Assembly: GCA_009760855.2 (NCBI GenBank)
Contig: WPIO01000139.1
Location: 684,001-748,000, forward strand
Length of the DNA: 64,000 nucleotides
Direction of reading: 5' to 3'
DNA from: Cristatella mucedo
Taxonomy: Eukaryota; Bryozoa; Phylactolaemata; Cristatellidae
How positions within the stretch are numbered: the stretch's first letter is position 1; each line of letters starts with the position of its first letter. The translations under genes were made by a program, and so were the position numbers. Shown piece after piece: positions 23,560 to 34,898 of the stretch. The notes under the pieces are model-generated. The model had not been told where the DNA came from and did not search any database. It saw only the letters and a program-made list of their open reading frames with translations.

Positions 23560-24290
23560 GTAATAAGAATAATAATAATTATTAATTCATTAGAATGGTA
23601 CCCACAGAATTAATCTCTTTCTACGTACTTTAATATGCTGCAAAGGAAGCATGACGCTTACTGTTAGTGGTAACACGCACCGTGTAAACAAGCATAGTAG
23701 CTGGTTAGTGGTAACACTAAGTATCGGCACGTATTAGCATACGAAGGGCAAATCGCACAGACCCAGCCAATGCTATGAAGAGCAGATGTATTTTTAGCTT
23801 TGTTTTAAAAAATTCATTAAGTTTACATTGCCGTCAGTCGGGTCGGAGTTCCAGGCTTTTGTAGCATATGAACTCACGATATGGTCTTCGAAGGATTTGA
23901 GGTTGGTTCAAGCCACAGCCATACGATTTGAGTCAGAAGAGAAAGAGGTATGATACCTAAAAAGATTGAGGAGCAGTTTCGATAGGAAGGCTGAAGCAAG
24001 AAAACAAAGGGTCCTAAAAGTATGTGACGAAATCTTAAACTCGGTACGCTGCGTGTTTGGGTGCTAGTAAAGGTCGGTGAAAGTGGTATCACGTGGCAAC
24101 TGCGACGCTCAAGACAGCCAAGCCTGGCTACAGAGTACTGGAAAAACTAAAAGCCCCTCGTTGCATAGGCCAAAAGACCTGTAGCAGTGAGTTACAGAAG
24201 TCGAGTAAAGATGTCACAACTCCATGGACCTGGTTGGATATAGTATCTCTGTCTAAGCCAGCCGAGTGTTTCCAATTTTACGTTGCTAAA
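23560..24290 (-). mobile_element. L2-like LINE (family A) 3' end: pol C terminus, 3' UTR, ATT tail
   Basis: Minus orientation. The left end has the AATAAT-type tail, then the tail word gaattaatctctttc and the 3' UTR words gcatgacgcttac, cggcacgtattagcata and agggcaaatcgcac. To the right, minus-strand frames give remnants of the pol C terminus (the QPSYRNCSSIFL region, cf. Q-x-A-Y-L-S-E-L-L). It parallels the copy at 55815-56520. Confidence 0.65.
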
Positions 24291-24745
24291 CTATCAGCGA
24301 GGCACGCTTTCAGCCGCTGCTGTTCCTTTATGCCGGCAACTTCTTACAACGACGAGCATTCGAATACTAGGAATGACGTGAAAAATATTGATCTTTTTTT
24401 GTCGCCTTTAAAAGCGGGTTGGAGGGCCAAATGAACTCATTGTTTCATCATTTACATGGCGTGTAAGCCGAATGGCGGCTGGCACTGCGGTAGCGTTCAG
24501 GATCACATCGCTCGCTTTAGCGTAAGACTCATTTCAATTATATTAGATGCCTACATGAGATGCATTTCTCGCTGAGAACTGACAGCTTCGTTCATATGCC
24601 CCTACTGTCCTCATGGATGCTAAGGTTGCTGACCTGCCGAGTTGACCTACTGAAACAAAGGTCATCTTCAAAGAGAGAGACATTATTAGCATAGAATTCT
24701 CCTCACCGCGCACTCGCTGAGCCTTGTAGCCTGATCGGCTTAGCC
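24291..24745. other. No gene recognised
   Basis: A stretch between two repeats with nothing identified. Confidence 0.35.
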
Positions 24746-24749
24746 TCTC

Positions 24750-24888
24750 ACACCGTCCTGGTTTGGTCCAGAGTTGAGATGTTCGCCTTTGACCACCAAG
24801 GTCGTGGGCTCGAGTTCTGCTGCACATTTAAAGTGCCGGGATAGAGATTAAGTTCTCCTAGGGCTCTATACAAATGGATTATAATTTT
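24750..24888 (+). mobile_element. SINE-1 copy (tRNA-derived head, L2-like tail)
   Basis: A tRNA-like head (A-box-like tttggtccagagttgag, B-box-like gtgggctcgagttctg) is followed directly by the family-A tail (agagattaagttctcctagg, then gctctatacaaatg). The tail is the same as in the LINEs, so the SINE could use their reverse transcriptase. Confidence 0.65.
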
Positions 24889-25109
24889 CGCTGGCCTTGA
24901 AAAGCGAAATTAACCAGAGATAGACAGAAATCTTGTGCTAAATGGTGAACCGGGCTCACCTGAGTATTAAAGACTTGTAACAGAGGAAAAGTACAGCAAA
25001 GGTTGGCTGCCTCAAGTGCCCTAGTTATATAGCTGCGGAAGGGCGGCAGCGGTTATCAAAGCCACTTGAAGGGGACAATAAAGCGTGCTTCAGGTCTTGA
25101 AACACCGAC

Positions 25110-26110
25110 CCGAGAAATCAATCTGTACTCGTTATGGGGGATTTCAACATTCATTTCGACGACTTACCTGACGTCTCATGTGCTAAATTTTTCGCACTGG
25201 CTGACTCTTTTTCTCTTGTAGCTCATGCGCACTCACAGCTAGGGTCACACACTCGATAAAGTATTCTCCCATAAGTTTATGCTGTCGTCCCCTATTACGG
25301 TCCAATCCTGCTCATCTGATCATATGCCAATCGTGTTTAATCTACACATGTGCCCTACTCCACATCAAAATATCATCTGTGAATCGCGAAACCTCAAGAA
25401 ACTTGACATCGATACTGTCAGAGTGAAAATATCTTCTTCGCCCTTGCTGCTCAACCCCCATCCGACCTGTCATCAATGCTGCAACATGACACTTGCTGAC
25501 GTGCTTACCGAGTTTGCGCCACTGACTAAGCGTAGTGTGCGCCCTCATCCAAACAGCCTATGGCTTACCGCAGACATCAAAGTAGCAAGGTTTACTAAGC
25601 TCAAGCTTGAGAAAACATATAAAAGATCAGGATTGACCATCCATCGTCAGGCATACGAGGACTAATAAAGATCATACCAGTCGATCCTAGCAACGGCCGA
25701 ATCTAGCTTTTACAAAAATACTGTTGAATCACAGATGCAAAATCCAAAAATGCTGATATCTACCATCAACCATCTCATTAACCACTTCCAGATTAGCTCA
25801 TTACTTAGTAATCCTTGTGGTGACAAAGCCGATCGCTTCTCCAGCTTCTTTGTCAGCAAAATGGACAAGATCAGAGAGTCAATCCTCATTGGTGCAGCAT
25901 GCCCTCGGGACACTTGTTCCTCAATTACATCAACACAGACTCATGTCCATCGATTCCGTACAGTACCTCAATGTCTAAATTCAAGGAGGCCTCTAGTGAT
26001 CTTATCATGAAATATATCTCCCAGTCAAAGAAGACTACTAGTCCTCTAGACCATATTCCCACTGTCCTATTGCTACGATGCTTACATCTGACAGCCGCTT
26101 CGTCTTTGTG
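25110..26110 (+). mobile_element. L2-like LINE: endonuclease end and start of RT, decayed
   Basis: Plus-strand frames give MGDFNIHFDDLPDVSCAKFF (endonuclease motif). Then come the SSDHMPIVF block at 25315, TKRSVRPHPNSLWLTADIK at 25525, SGLTIHRQAYED, and FYKNTVESQ...NPKMLISTINHL near 25750. After these are DKADRFSSFFVSKMDKIR at 25827 and KKTTSPLDHIPTVLL near 26030. This is the expected order for the endonuclease-to-RT linker of L2/CR1-like elements. Stops and frame changes interrupt it, and it is cut off before the RT catalytic blocks. Confidence 0.8.
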
Positions 26111-26199
26111 ACTTTATGGAGTTGCAGATGTAGATGCATTGAATTGTACGGAAGTAGAACGCTAGTCAGTGCTATAACCCATACCTTCTTGCCTCCATA

Positions 26200-26470
26200 C
26201 AAGTTGCAAGCTTAAGACCCACATGTGGACAAAAGCCGAAGCGTTCGCAGCGCATACATATGCATCTTACAAGAAAAAACGCAACACATTTTTGTGTATA
26301 GCACATGAGTAAGGGCTTCCCAACTTGAAATAGCAATACTATCCTAGAGGTATCACATATCCCCTGGGTCGTGCAATAGGTAATTAAACTTTGAAATATC
26401 TTTGTGTGTGTATATTGCATATACTTATCCAAATAGATGTATAGAGGCGTGGTGCTATGGTGCGTATTGA
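26200..26470 (+). repeat. Unclassified interspersed repeat R3, copy 1
   Basis: It shares an ordered set of words with 29230-29530, for example caacttgaaatagca, tactat and gtggtgcta/atggtgccct. The orientation is the same. No coding content was recognised. Confidence 0.45.
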
Positions 26471-26754
26471 ATCCTTAAAAGCAAAGTCGTAAAGGTAAAA
26501 ATATCGAGAAGCAGGCGAGCTACTGTTGTAACCCAGCTTTGCACCAAAGGAGTTATACCGGAATAAATACGGCGTTGTATTGCCGGACGAACCTATGGAA
26601 AGAGATGGTGGATGACCGGTTTACATGTGTGGACATATCTGTACGAATGTCCGTCTGTTGTTTACTGTTCTGAGTTGCATGCTCTCGTGCTTTCCCTCTA
26701 ATAAAATTCCCCTAAATAACAAAGTCAAGTTGCGTGTTGCAGTAGCGAGTTTTT

Positions 26755-27330
26755 TTAAAAGTACTAAAATACTTGGTGGCTTTCGATGTACATATAGTAA
26801 CCAGAAGACTTTATCTCATGCAAGAAGGACAAAATGAGAAGCACAGCTGAGTCAGGAGGGCCGTCGATGAAGTGACCAGCATGGAAGTAGCTGCGCACGG
26901 TTCTGGAAAGAATATGCCACAGTTGGCAGCAGGAGTGAAAATCCCGCATAGTAAGAACTGTGGAGATAACTTCCACAATTTAAGAATTGTAGAGGACAGT
27001 TTAAGAACTGAAGAGCAAAAGCTTATGTTGCGAGCAGTCTTTTAGCGAAAGAATAGAACAGCTAATTTATTGTCCATCGAGGACCTGAGGTTGCATGGAC
27101 AATGAAACTAGTGTAGAACTTTAGGTAGGTTTGAAGGAGCCAAGCCACGGCGCTTGAGCAAAGAAGGCACGAGGCTTAATATCTGGTATTTGTTAAGTAG
27201 CTTTGCAGCCACGTTCATCACCATCTGCAGAGACTTAATGGCTCTTTTGTTATCAAGCCGATACTGAGTAATTGTAGTCTAGCCTAGACGAAGCCAGGCA
27301 TCTAGTAGAATTTACAGCAACAGTAGTACT
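26755..27330 (-). mobile_element. LINE (family B) 3' fragment
   Basis: It aligns along its whole length with 5788-6400. Shared words include agctgagtcaggag, ggaagtagc, gccacagt, tgtccatcgaggacc, gaaggagccaagcc and ttgcagcc-cgttcatcacc. Minus orientation, 5'-truncated, no open frame left. Confidence 0.65.
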
Positions 27331-28285
27331 CGTTCTTCATTTCCCAGATCTCGCGCACCTGAGTTTTTCAGCAGGAAATTTGTTTCCCACTGCAATCAGA
27401 GTGCAATCTTCAAAGGCTTCCCTGCTACTCGACCAAGATTGCTGAATCAGATAGCTTTTAACTTGATCACGCACAGGCTATAGCAAACTGAGACTGTGGT
27501 TCTGTTGGGACCAACCGAGGGTGCCACCAAACGTTGTCCCTTTGTGGCTTCGAGCTTCGACTGAAGCACTCCAATTTACGGCTAAGGGTGATGAGAACTA
27601 GTTAAAATAGTGTAGCATCTAACATCTGCTAACTTTATGCAATACTGTTGTTAAACCCAAGATTCAAAGGGTGGTGAAAAGCTATTTAGAAAGTTTCATC
27701 TCTAGGCAAAGCTATTAGCGTTCTGCTGAACATTTACGGAGAAATTAGAGCTTGTAAGATCCATTGCCCACGTATCGCACTTGTGCCGTGATCTTAATTT
27801 AAAGTATCAGAGCTATTTGATCTTGATCAGCGTATGCTGAGGTAAATCTCTAGGAATTGAAATAACTACGAACACCTCAAGCTCAGAGGTCATACTAACC
27901 AAAATTGAATAGTGGTCGCAGCAGCATGCTGCTCAGTTTCTGCATTGCACCAAGTTTTCTAGCATTATGCACATGTGAAAAGGCTAAGAATGGGCGTTGG
28001 AAAATATCCAGTTAAAATTGCGTTCGTATGTTTTTTCATTTAAAATAATGATAATTGTTTAATGAGCGGCAAGCTTCTTGGCTTTTGCAATGCTTGCGAG
28101 TTCACTAGACAGTGCGCGTGTCATTTCTAGCAAGCGCCGCTGGTGATTTCAGAGCAAGCCTCAAAAGAGCTTAGGCATTAGTTTTTGTAACGGTACTCAA
28201 AAAATTTCCAAATGGCAATTCTTCAGCCGGGCATTGACGACGTAGTGCGTCTGTAGGCCCCATGCAAGTGTCCTGCTCACTCACC
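27331..28285. other. No gene recognised
   Basis: Nothing identified. Confidence 0.35.
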
Positions 28286-28288
28286 CAT

Positions 28289-28687
28289 TCATTCATTTAA
28301 ACTTTGCAGAGACAGTCGGCAATCGTTATCCTTCAGCGTCCAAGTTGCAGCGCTTAGGAGGAAACTGAAATGGTCCCGCAGGGAAGTACAGGTCTTTGAC
28401 CCGAGTGAGGTCATGCAGGTGCCCGACATGGTAAGATCCTGAGAGCAATTAGGTACCCCAGCGGCAGACAAAGCCGTTAAATGCAGCACGCCGCAAAGTG
28501 TAGCTCCGACGCAGCCAGGACAGGTTCCGAAGACCGCGCTAATTTTACGTGCAGAGCGGCGGAAGAATCTACAAGTTTGAGCAATTAGTCTAACGGCCGC
28601 GCTGCAGTTATAATACTTGAGCGCCTGGTTGCTGATAATCTCACAGCCGTTTAGCTGAACAGTAAGCGGAGATCCAAAGCACACCAT
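28289..28687 (-). other. Unrecognised 132-codon open frame
   Basis: It starts with ATG and has several cysteines (for example CPGCVGATLCG). It has no signal peptide or membrane segment I can support and no motif I know. Local GC is higher than in the flanks. It may be chance, or an old element or exon. Confidence 0.2.
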
Positions 28688-28885
28688 TCCAATTACTTCG
28701 CAGAGGATACTTTTAACCTCCTCGTGCGCTCAGGGTCTTCGGAACAAAAAATTTGAGCTTTTCAATTCTTTTGCTTTAAAACATGTTGTTGACATAAGCT
28801 TTTGCTCTGCGGATGCTGCATTGTGGAACTCAATTCCGCAATTTTTAAGCAAAGGCATTTAATATCTGCTGATGACTCAAGCACA
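28688..28885. other. No feature recognised
   Basis: A short gap with nothing identified. Confidence 0.3.
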
Positions 28886-28955
28886 TGTTATATAGAGTGC
28901 CAAAAGTGAATTCAATTCTCTTAGAAAGCTGCACTAGATTTAAATATTAATATAG
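28886..28955 (-). mobile_element. Probable L2-like tail, strongly decayed
   Basis: The words tatatagagtgcc and gaattcaattctcttag keep the order of the family-A tail in minus orientation. Confidence 0.4.
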
Positions 28956-29229
28956 TCTTTTCCAATCAACTGCTCTGCTAATTCCACTCTACTCACTTCC
29001 TCAACTCTCCTCCTAAAGCAACCACAATTCTCATTTTCTCGTTTCTTTGTTACATGAAGTCTAGTGCACACCGTATACGCACCTAAAGCCATTTAGGCTT
29101 TGAGTTTGATATTATAAATACTCCATCGTACCACTAGCTAGTATTCTCGGTTTTCACGGAGTTTCAAACGGAAATGTATATAAATCCATTTAAGATGCAT
29201 AAAAATGAGTGCCTTAGACCGTTGTTGGA

Positions 29230-29530
29230 TGCCCCATAAAAACAGCTGAGCCTGAATCCCAGATGCGGGTAAAATCGGAGCTTTCGCAGCAAATCTCATC
29301 AAATAAACCTCATCATGGAAGCACAGTACGCGTTTCAGGGATGCATACTACAAGCGGAAGTGCTTGCCAACTTGAAATAGCAGTACTATTCTACAAGTCT
29401 CATACGGCATGTGGGAGATACGAGAGCCAACAACGCCGCAAATTTCTTATCTGAATGCACGAAGATTTATTATTATTATGATTTTGATATATATTTAAAT
29501 ACGTATGGAAAAACATGGTGCCCTGGTAAA
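29230..29530 (+). repeat. Unclassified interspersed repeat R3, copy 2
   Basis: Second copy of the repeat at 26200-26470. It includes a short ATT run near 29468. Confidence 0.45.
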
Positions 29531-29919
29531 TATCGAACAAATAAATGGCTGTATAATATTGAACAATAAGTGAGAAAGTGAGCCACAGCCAAAACCCAGC
29601 GGAGCAAAAAAGATTTTAAACAGGAATCGCATTACGGCATTATTTTCAGAAGTGGAGCGGTATTTTAAAAGAGATGGAGATTGCCAGTCTACTGCATGTG
29701 CCTCAACCGTGGACTGAAGGTGCACCAAGTTATTCCTATATGTGCGGGAGTCAACTAGTATATACGGTTCTTGTCGCCAAGAATTGCAGATGCAATTAAT
29801 TGAAATTAAAATAAATGAGCACGTATACTAAGGGCGTACACCAATATTCGGCTAGGGCACATCCATGATCATTTAGAACTTTAGCTGTGTGGCCGGTGCT
29901 GAGAGCTAGAGCAATAAGT

Positions 29920-29995
29920 ATTGATAGCTCAAATGGTAGAGCGCTGGCTCTGTACACAGAAAGTTGCAAAATAATTACCAGTTTAAGCCAGAGTT
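29920..29995 (+). repeat. tRNA-like sequence, probably a SINE relic
   Basis: The first half resembles a tRNA: tagctcaaatggtagagc is close to an A-box D arm, followed by a short arm around gctggctctgtacac. The T arm is degraded and there is no matching acceptor stem, so it is not a working tRNA. Confidence 0.45.
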
Positions 29996-30165
29996 GCTGC
30001 AGGCAGCCTTCAGTCACTCTATTCTGTTACTCTACTATTTTAAAATAATCGCACATGTACAATATATTTCCCGATTTAGTGCTGTAGTCGAAGAAGTTAT
30101 TTATAAGTGGCTGATTTAAGCCGTATTTTAAGTGCATTCAGCTAACCACTAAACAATCTCTGGTA

Positions 30166-30230
30166 GCGCCGGAAATTCGGAGCGCTTGTTAAGAGCGTTA
30201 CACTCGTAAAGACCGGGAGTTGCTGGTATT
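30166..30230 (+). repeat. Repeat R4, copy 1 (tRNA-like arm)
   Basis: It shares gcgccggaaattcggagcgc, then ttaagagcgttacactcgta and agaccgggag with 31289-31355. The ttaagagcgtta part resembles a tRNA D-arm/A-box region. Confidence 0.55.
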
Positions 30231-31288
30231 AACGGTTCCAAGCAGGCAAGAGCGAACAAGTATACATGTGGCTTGGAATAATCTTGATCGTTAGTGACAT
30301 GCCAGTTACAATTTTGTAGCACAGGCAGTGGACCAAAGGGACAGTAGATTAAAGTGTCGAAAAATCTGAAAGGCGATCCGACGTTTAATTGTTATGCCAT
30401 GACAAACCACCTTCCGGGAATATCCATTCCGTTTAAGGGTGTATATCCGTGTACGTGTTTAGATGTCAATATGCACCTGCACATATAAATCTACGATACT
30501 GGTTCGCGACGGGATTAAAAAAAAGCGTCAAAAGGATGCAGCGAACAGTCGAACAGCCGCATCCCATGTGGCGCAATGGAAGCTCTCATTGGATGCCCAT
30601 GAAGGGCAAACACCTTACGCGGTAGATCGTAAGTGCTGAACGTAATCCCCCCCCCCGCGCGCAGGTGGTGTTTTCCTTCGTTAAGTAACCGGCCAAAGTT
30701 GCACCTAGCCAGAGACCACAAGCCGACTCTGCCAAGAGTGACCCGCTTAATAAGCGATTCAAAGACCGCTTCGTTATCTGATGACGATGTCGTTAATGAT
30801 TAGTTAGAAAGACGGGTACAGCTACAGTAATACGGCCGCAACTCTAGTATTTACGCAGTCGTACCCCAAACTGTAGTCAAACTAGAGATGCGACCGCTAG
30901 AGTGCTCGTAACTGACGTATCTAGCAAGCAGCCGAACTCCCAGCTGGTGAAGACGAATCTTTGCCCTTCGGACTGCGTTCTAGGTTTAGGTTCTGCTAGC
31001 GCAAGCTGCACTGCTGCCTATTGAGAAACTTAGCCGCGGTCATAGCACTGCCACTAATGCCCACCGAAACCCCAGAGTTGCTATTTTTTAATGCGCGGCA
31101 CGAAGCGATTGCTAAATTTCACATTGTGTGCTGACGCCAGACAAAGATCTCTAGCATGTTAGAGTGACCGAATAAGAAACAGGTTAGATAAGATTTCGGG
31201 TATGGCCGAAGCACACAGAGTTCAGTAAGCATATGCATAAACTAAGCTCTATGACTCGAGGAGCTGCCTTATCCATGAGGAATTGAAC
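30231..31288. other. No gene recognised
   Basis: Between the two R4 copies nothing is identified beyond a short poly-C at about 30647-30655. Confidence 0.35.
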
Positions 31289-31355
31289 TCTGGGAGCGCC
31301 GGAAATTCGGAGCGCTCATTAAGAGCGTTACACTCGTACAGACCGGGAGCTCAGC
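31289..31355 (+). repeat. Repeat R4, copy 2
   Basis: Same unit and orientation as 30166-30230 with only a few differences, about 1.1 kb apart. Confidence 0.55.
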
Positions 31356-33530
31356 AGTTAAGTAAAAAATATCGAGGAGCAGATATTCCCATGTCTAAAA
31401 ATAATTTGAAAGTTCAAGTATCTCTCGACGAATCGGCAGCGATCTCGTGGCTATGGTGTCCGGAGATTTTGCGTGCAGGATAGACCTGATTAATAAATCG
31501 CATCCGTATAGATTCATAGAGCTGCCAGAAAAACCGCATGTGTACCTTCCATTTAAAGATCGAACTAATTATTGTCTTGTTTATTCTAGGCCTTTAACGC
31601 TTACTGTAGGTAACACCTTCATTATTGAGTGAAGCCCTCAAGTACAAGTTGCACGCAGGAGCTTCGTCGTGGCCCTTGCGCACTGGCACCCTGGCACACG
31701 CATTGCCCAGGCACGCGAAACGGCGTTACCATGGACACTACCAAGCCAACCAAACGGTTCTCGCTAGATTACGGTTTCAAGCTAAGATATAACATTGCCG
31801 CTCGCTAATGGCCTCGCTAAACTAGCTGCAATACCCAGCGTTTGCTCCTGTGCGGCTCACAGCGCAAAGCGACGTTCGCATCGTCGTTACGAGAATCGCA
31901 GATCGGACGCGCGCTTGTCGTACCGTTCATTGAAACGCGAGCCTCTCTTAGCGTAGCTCTAAGCGGATGAGCGCTGCAGCCGTCTGAGCTAGCCCGCTCG
32001 CGGCTGTGGCGGACTGAAGCGCTAATTAGTTCGCTGCAGAGACCTTCGATTGACGATCGGACCGAGAATACGCGCTCCCATAGCCATTGCAGGAATCGTC
32101 CTCTTCTGAGCTGGCCGGGTCTCCTAGCAGCCGGCCTTTTCGTCTCTACACCCCGATCAGCCGAAGTTGCGCAGTCTCTGGAATTGACGGCCGCGTACAT
32201 GACTACCACTTTACGATGCCCGCTCGTGTCGCGTAGCGTGAGCGGCACGAGCAGCCGCTAGAACGAAGCGAAAGGGAGACGGAGCGACGAGAGTCCCAGC
32301 GCTAACCGTCCCCGCGCTACAAATTAGCTTAGTGCCATTAGGCCAGCAGCGGCGGTCGCCGTGGCTTGATAGCAATCAGTTCGGCTTTCACGGTCGCACC
32401 TCGTCGGCTCCAAATCGATGGGGCTTCTCGTGGAAAGCTGACAGATTGCTGGGCAATCAACCAGCTCCCTTTCTTCCACAAAGAAGCCGATTGACCGCAA
32501 GAGCAGTCGCTGCGCTGGCAGTTCAGAGGTTCAGGGAACACCTCGCCTGGCCCAGCATCCGGCAACGAGCAACTGATCAGCCTGGCGGATTGCACAAGTT
32601 TTAACGCTCACGACACATCGCGAATGCTGTAAGCAGCTAGACCATGGCGGGAGCTGCCGCTTCCATCTCAGCAGCGACTCAGCGACTCCGTCGACGAGCC
32701 ACCAGCCCTGTCTCAATCTTTCATCTTCGCGGGCGGTGCTTGTGGTGGCGAGGCTGCGACATGCCGGCTAGCGGCGATTTCCGCTACGGCGTGGACGTCG
32801 TCTGGTGCTCAGATGTCCTCTAAGTAACTGTGCTTCGCTCGCGAACTGGTCGGTGGCGTCTGGGCGGTGCGGATGCACACACTCGGCCTTGACGCATCTA
32901 CTGCAAGCCGCGGCAAGAGTGAAGTCCCTTGGGGGCCGGGGGGATTCTAAAAATGCTGTCGCGCCAGACGGAGAAGTGAAGTCAGTGAAGAACGGCTGCA
33001 GCCCGCTCCGCTTCCTCCGCGTATGGCCAGCGTATACGTTTGGATGGGGCCCTGCCTGAGTGCATTCGCTATGAAGAGGTGCTTCCTAGGCTTATGGACT
33101 AACGTGAAGTGATAGTGCAGTCAGAGAAGTCTCATCCGCTGCAATAGTGGTGAGACCTTAGATACGGGCGTCTTGAACATGGCAACTAGAGGTGTATTGT
33201 CGCTTACCCCTCCGAGGCTCTGCCCAAAGACTTTTCACCACTTTTCACCACTCTGCCCATAGCGGGGAAAAGCGTCCGAAGCCACATTGAACAGGCATCA
33301 GCTCCTTTTCATTACGGTTCTATCTTTGCTGGACTGCCCTCCAAGTTTGAGAAGCATTCGCGGCAGGTCGTTAATTGTGCATCAATACCGCACCCGCACC
33401 GATGCTATTCTTAAAATCATACACCGACAGCGAGATTTACGTCATACTAACTTTGCAGGACAGCAATAATCACATGTAATTGAATGTCGTATGTGGCTTA
33501 GCTTGGTTGGAGTCCCAGCACCGCGGGGAG
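31356..33530. other. Non-coding, with a GC-rich part at about 31800-33060
   Basis: CpG becomes frequent between about 31800 and 33060, and both strands have overlapping open frames (143 codons minus at 31817-32248). No domain is recognised. It could be a promoter-type region. Confidence 0.35.
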
Positions 33531-33539
33531 CTCTGCCTC

Positions 33540-33985
33540 CGTCAAGCGTCGTGAAGGTTCGCACACGTCAGCCACCTTATGGCAAAACTTGACTAAGTAA
33601 TCAGTAATCCCAGCAGGCAGCGGCAATACATTGACACTTGATGAAGGCCTGGTAAATCACGGATGACCTTCGTCTAGGCGGGTTCTGGCCTTGTGCTCCC
33701 GGCAGGCAAGACGTAGCCCAGGTAAGGAATCGCAGTCTGGCCAAACTTAGCCTTATCTGCACTAAAGCAAAAGTAAATCCCCCCGGCATTTTGCCAAAAC
33801 ATGCCTCTTTTGAGTGTCGTGTTCTTCAATTGGGACCCGCTTACAAGAATGTCATAAATGCACATAGGAACCCCAGTGATATTCACAAAATGCCCGCACT
33901 TGTATCCGTCTCCTTTCGACGCACCCAGGTCGAACGTTTTATATATTTTGATAGCGTCTCGACCTATAGCCGATAGAAGCACGGC
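33540..33985 (-). pseudogene. Second Gypsy-type fragment: gag piece joined to RT piece
   Basis: The minus-strand frame starts with a gag-like LLSAIGRDAIKIYKTFDLG. About 20 residues later it continues with the C-terminal part of a Gypsy reverse transcriptase: MCIYDILVSG (catalytic box region, one Asp lost), KAKFGQTAIPYLGYVLPAG, TKVIRDLPGLHQ and a decayed RFLGLxNY block. After a frame change VKFCHKVADVCEP follows. Everything between gag and the RT palm is gone, so the copy has a large internal deletion. The family differs from the element at 11289-16162 (Y-L-G-x-V-L type). Confidence 0.75.
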
Positions 33986-34317
33986 AACTTCAGTTTATCA
34001 ATCCTGGGCGGACCTTACAGAGGCAATCAAACAAAGTCGAAGTGCTCCTCTTCTTATCGTCGACTTGGGCGTAAAACAGACTCTGAAAATGCTCCGGCTG
34101 AGTACAACAATTGCCGTGGCATGTTTATAGTGAAGGATCGTATTCGTATTCTGACAACATTGTGAGACAGCACACCACAGGTAAGCAGCCATGTTGAATG
34201 GTTTATTTACAACGAAACCACTTAAAAGGAGCCGCGTCTGCAACTGGCATGATTTAGGTTCAAAATTCAATTGGCAGCTGGTTCGGCATGTAGAATGTAG
34301 TCGCATTTGTTTCAAAT

Positions 34318-34366
34318 AAAATTTCAAAATTTTCAAATTCAAATTTCAAATAAAATTTCAAACTTA
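34318..34366. repeat. Short tandem repeat (tttcaaataaaa)n
   Basis: The unit tttcaaataaaatttcaaa occurs twice, separated by related AT-rich sequence. Confidence 0.7.
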
Positions 34367-34639
34367 CACCTACGGATTTGGTGAAATATAGGTCATACAA
34401 ATTTAGTTGGACAACGCAGATGTGAAAGGAGGCCTGTCTCGCTAAAGAACACCTAATGCAAAAAATGAGAATAGGAAGCCGGGGAAAAAGGATGAACGAT
34501 TAGGCTTTCTTACTAGCTAATTGCTGTCTTCTATATTGCGGCTTTGCTCGCGATTTGTAGGTACCTTTATTCTAACCGTTTCTATTAATAGAACTTTCAC
34601 ATTGACGTACGATCATCGAGAGTCTTGAACACAATGTTC

Positions 34640-34898
34640 CAGCTCATACTGAAAGTAATTGATATGCCGAAAAGAAGTATTGAAGGAGTGTGGATGCAGG
34701 GGAACAGACAAGAAGTTATCGCATAAGTTTTGCATGTTGACATTCTAATGTTAAGTAATCACATTTTGCTTGTTGACACTGCGCATGTTACCACTAACCA
34801 TTTGATCATGCTTCTGTTGTAGCAAATTTAAAATGCCTACAAAACAATAAGCTCTCTGACGGAATTATGCAAATGCATTATTATTATTATTATTCTTA
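34640..34898 (+). mobile_element. L2-like LINE (family A) 3' UTR and ATT tail
   Basis: The words gttgacactgcgcatg, ttaccactaaccatttgatc, catgcttctg and gctctctgac are followed by (ATT)5. The order is the same as at 4555-4796. Confidence 0.65.

Noticed and set aside
29930-29990. tRNA gene on the plus strand
   Set aside because: Only the D-arm half is convincing; the T arm and acceptor stem are missing.
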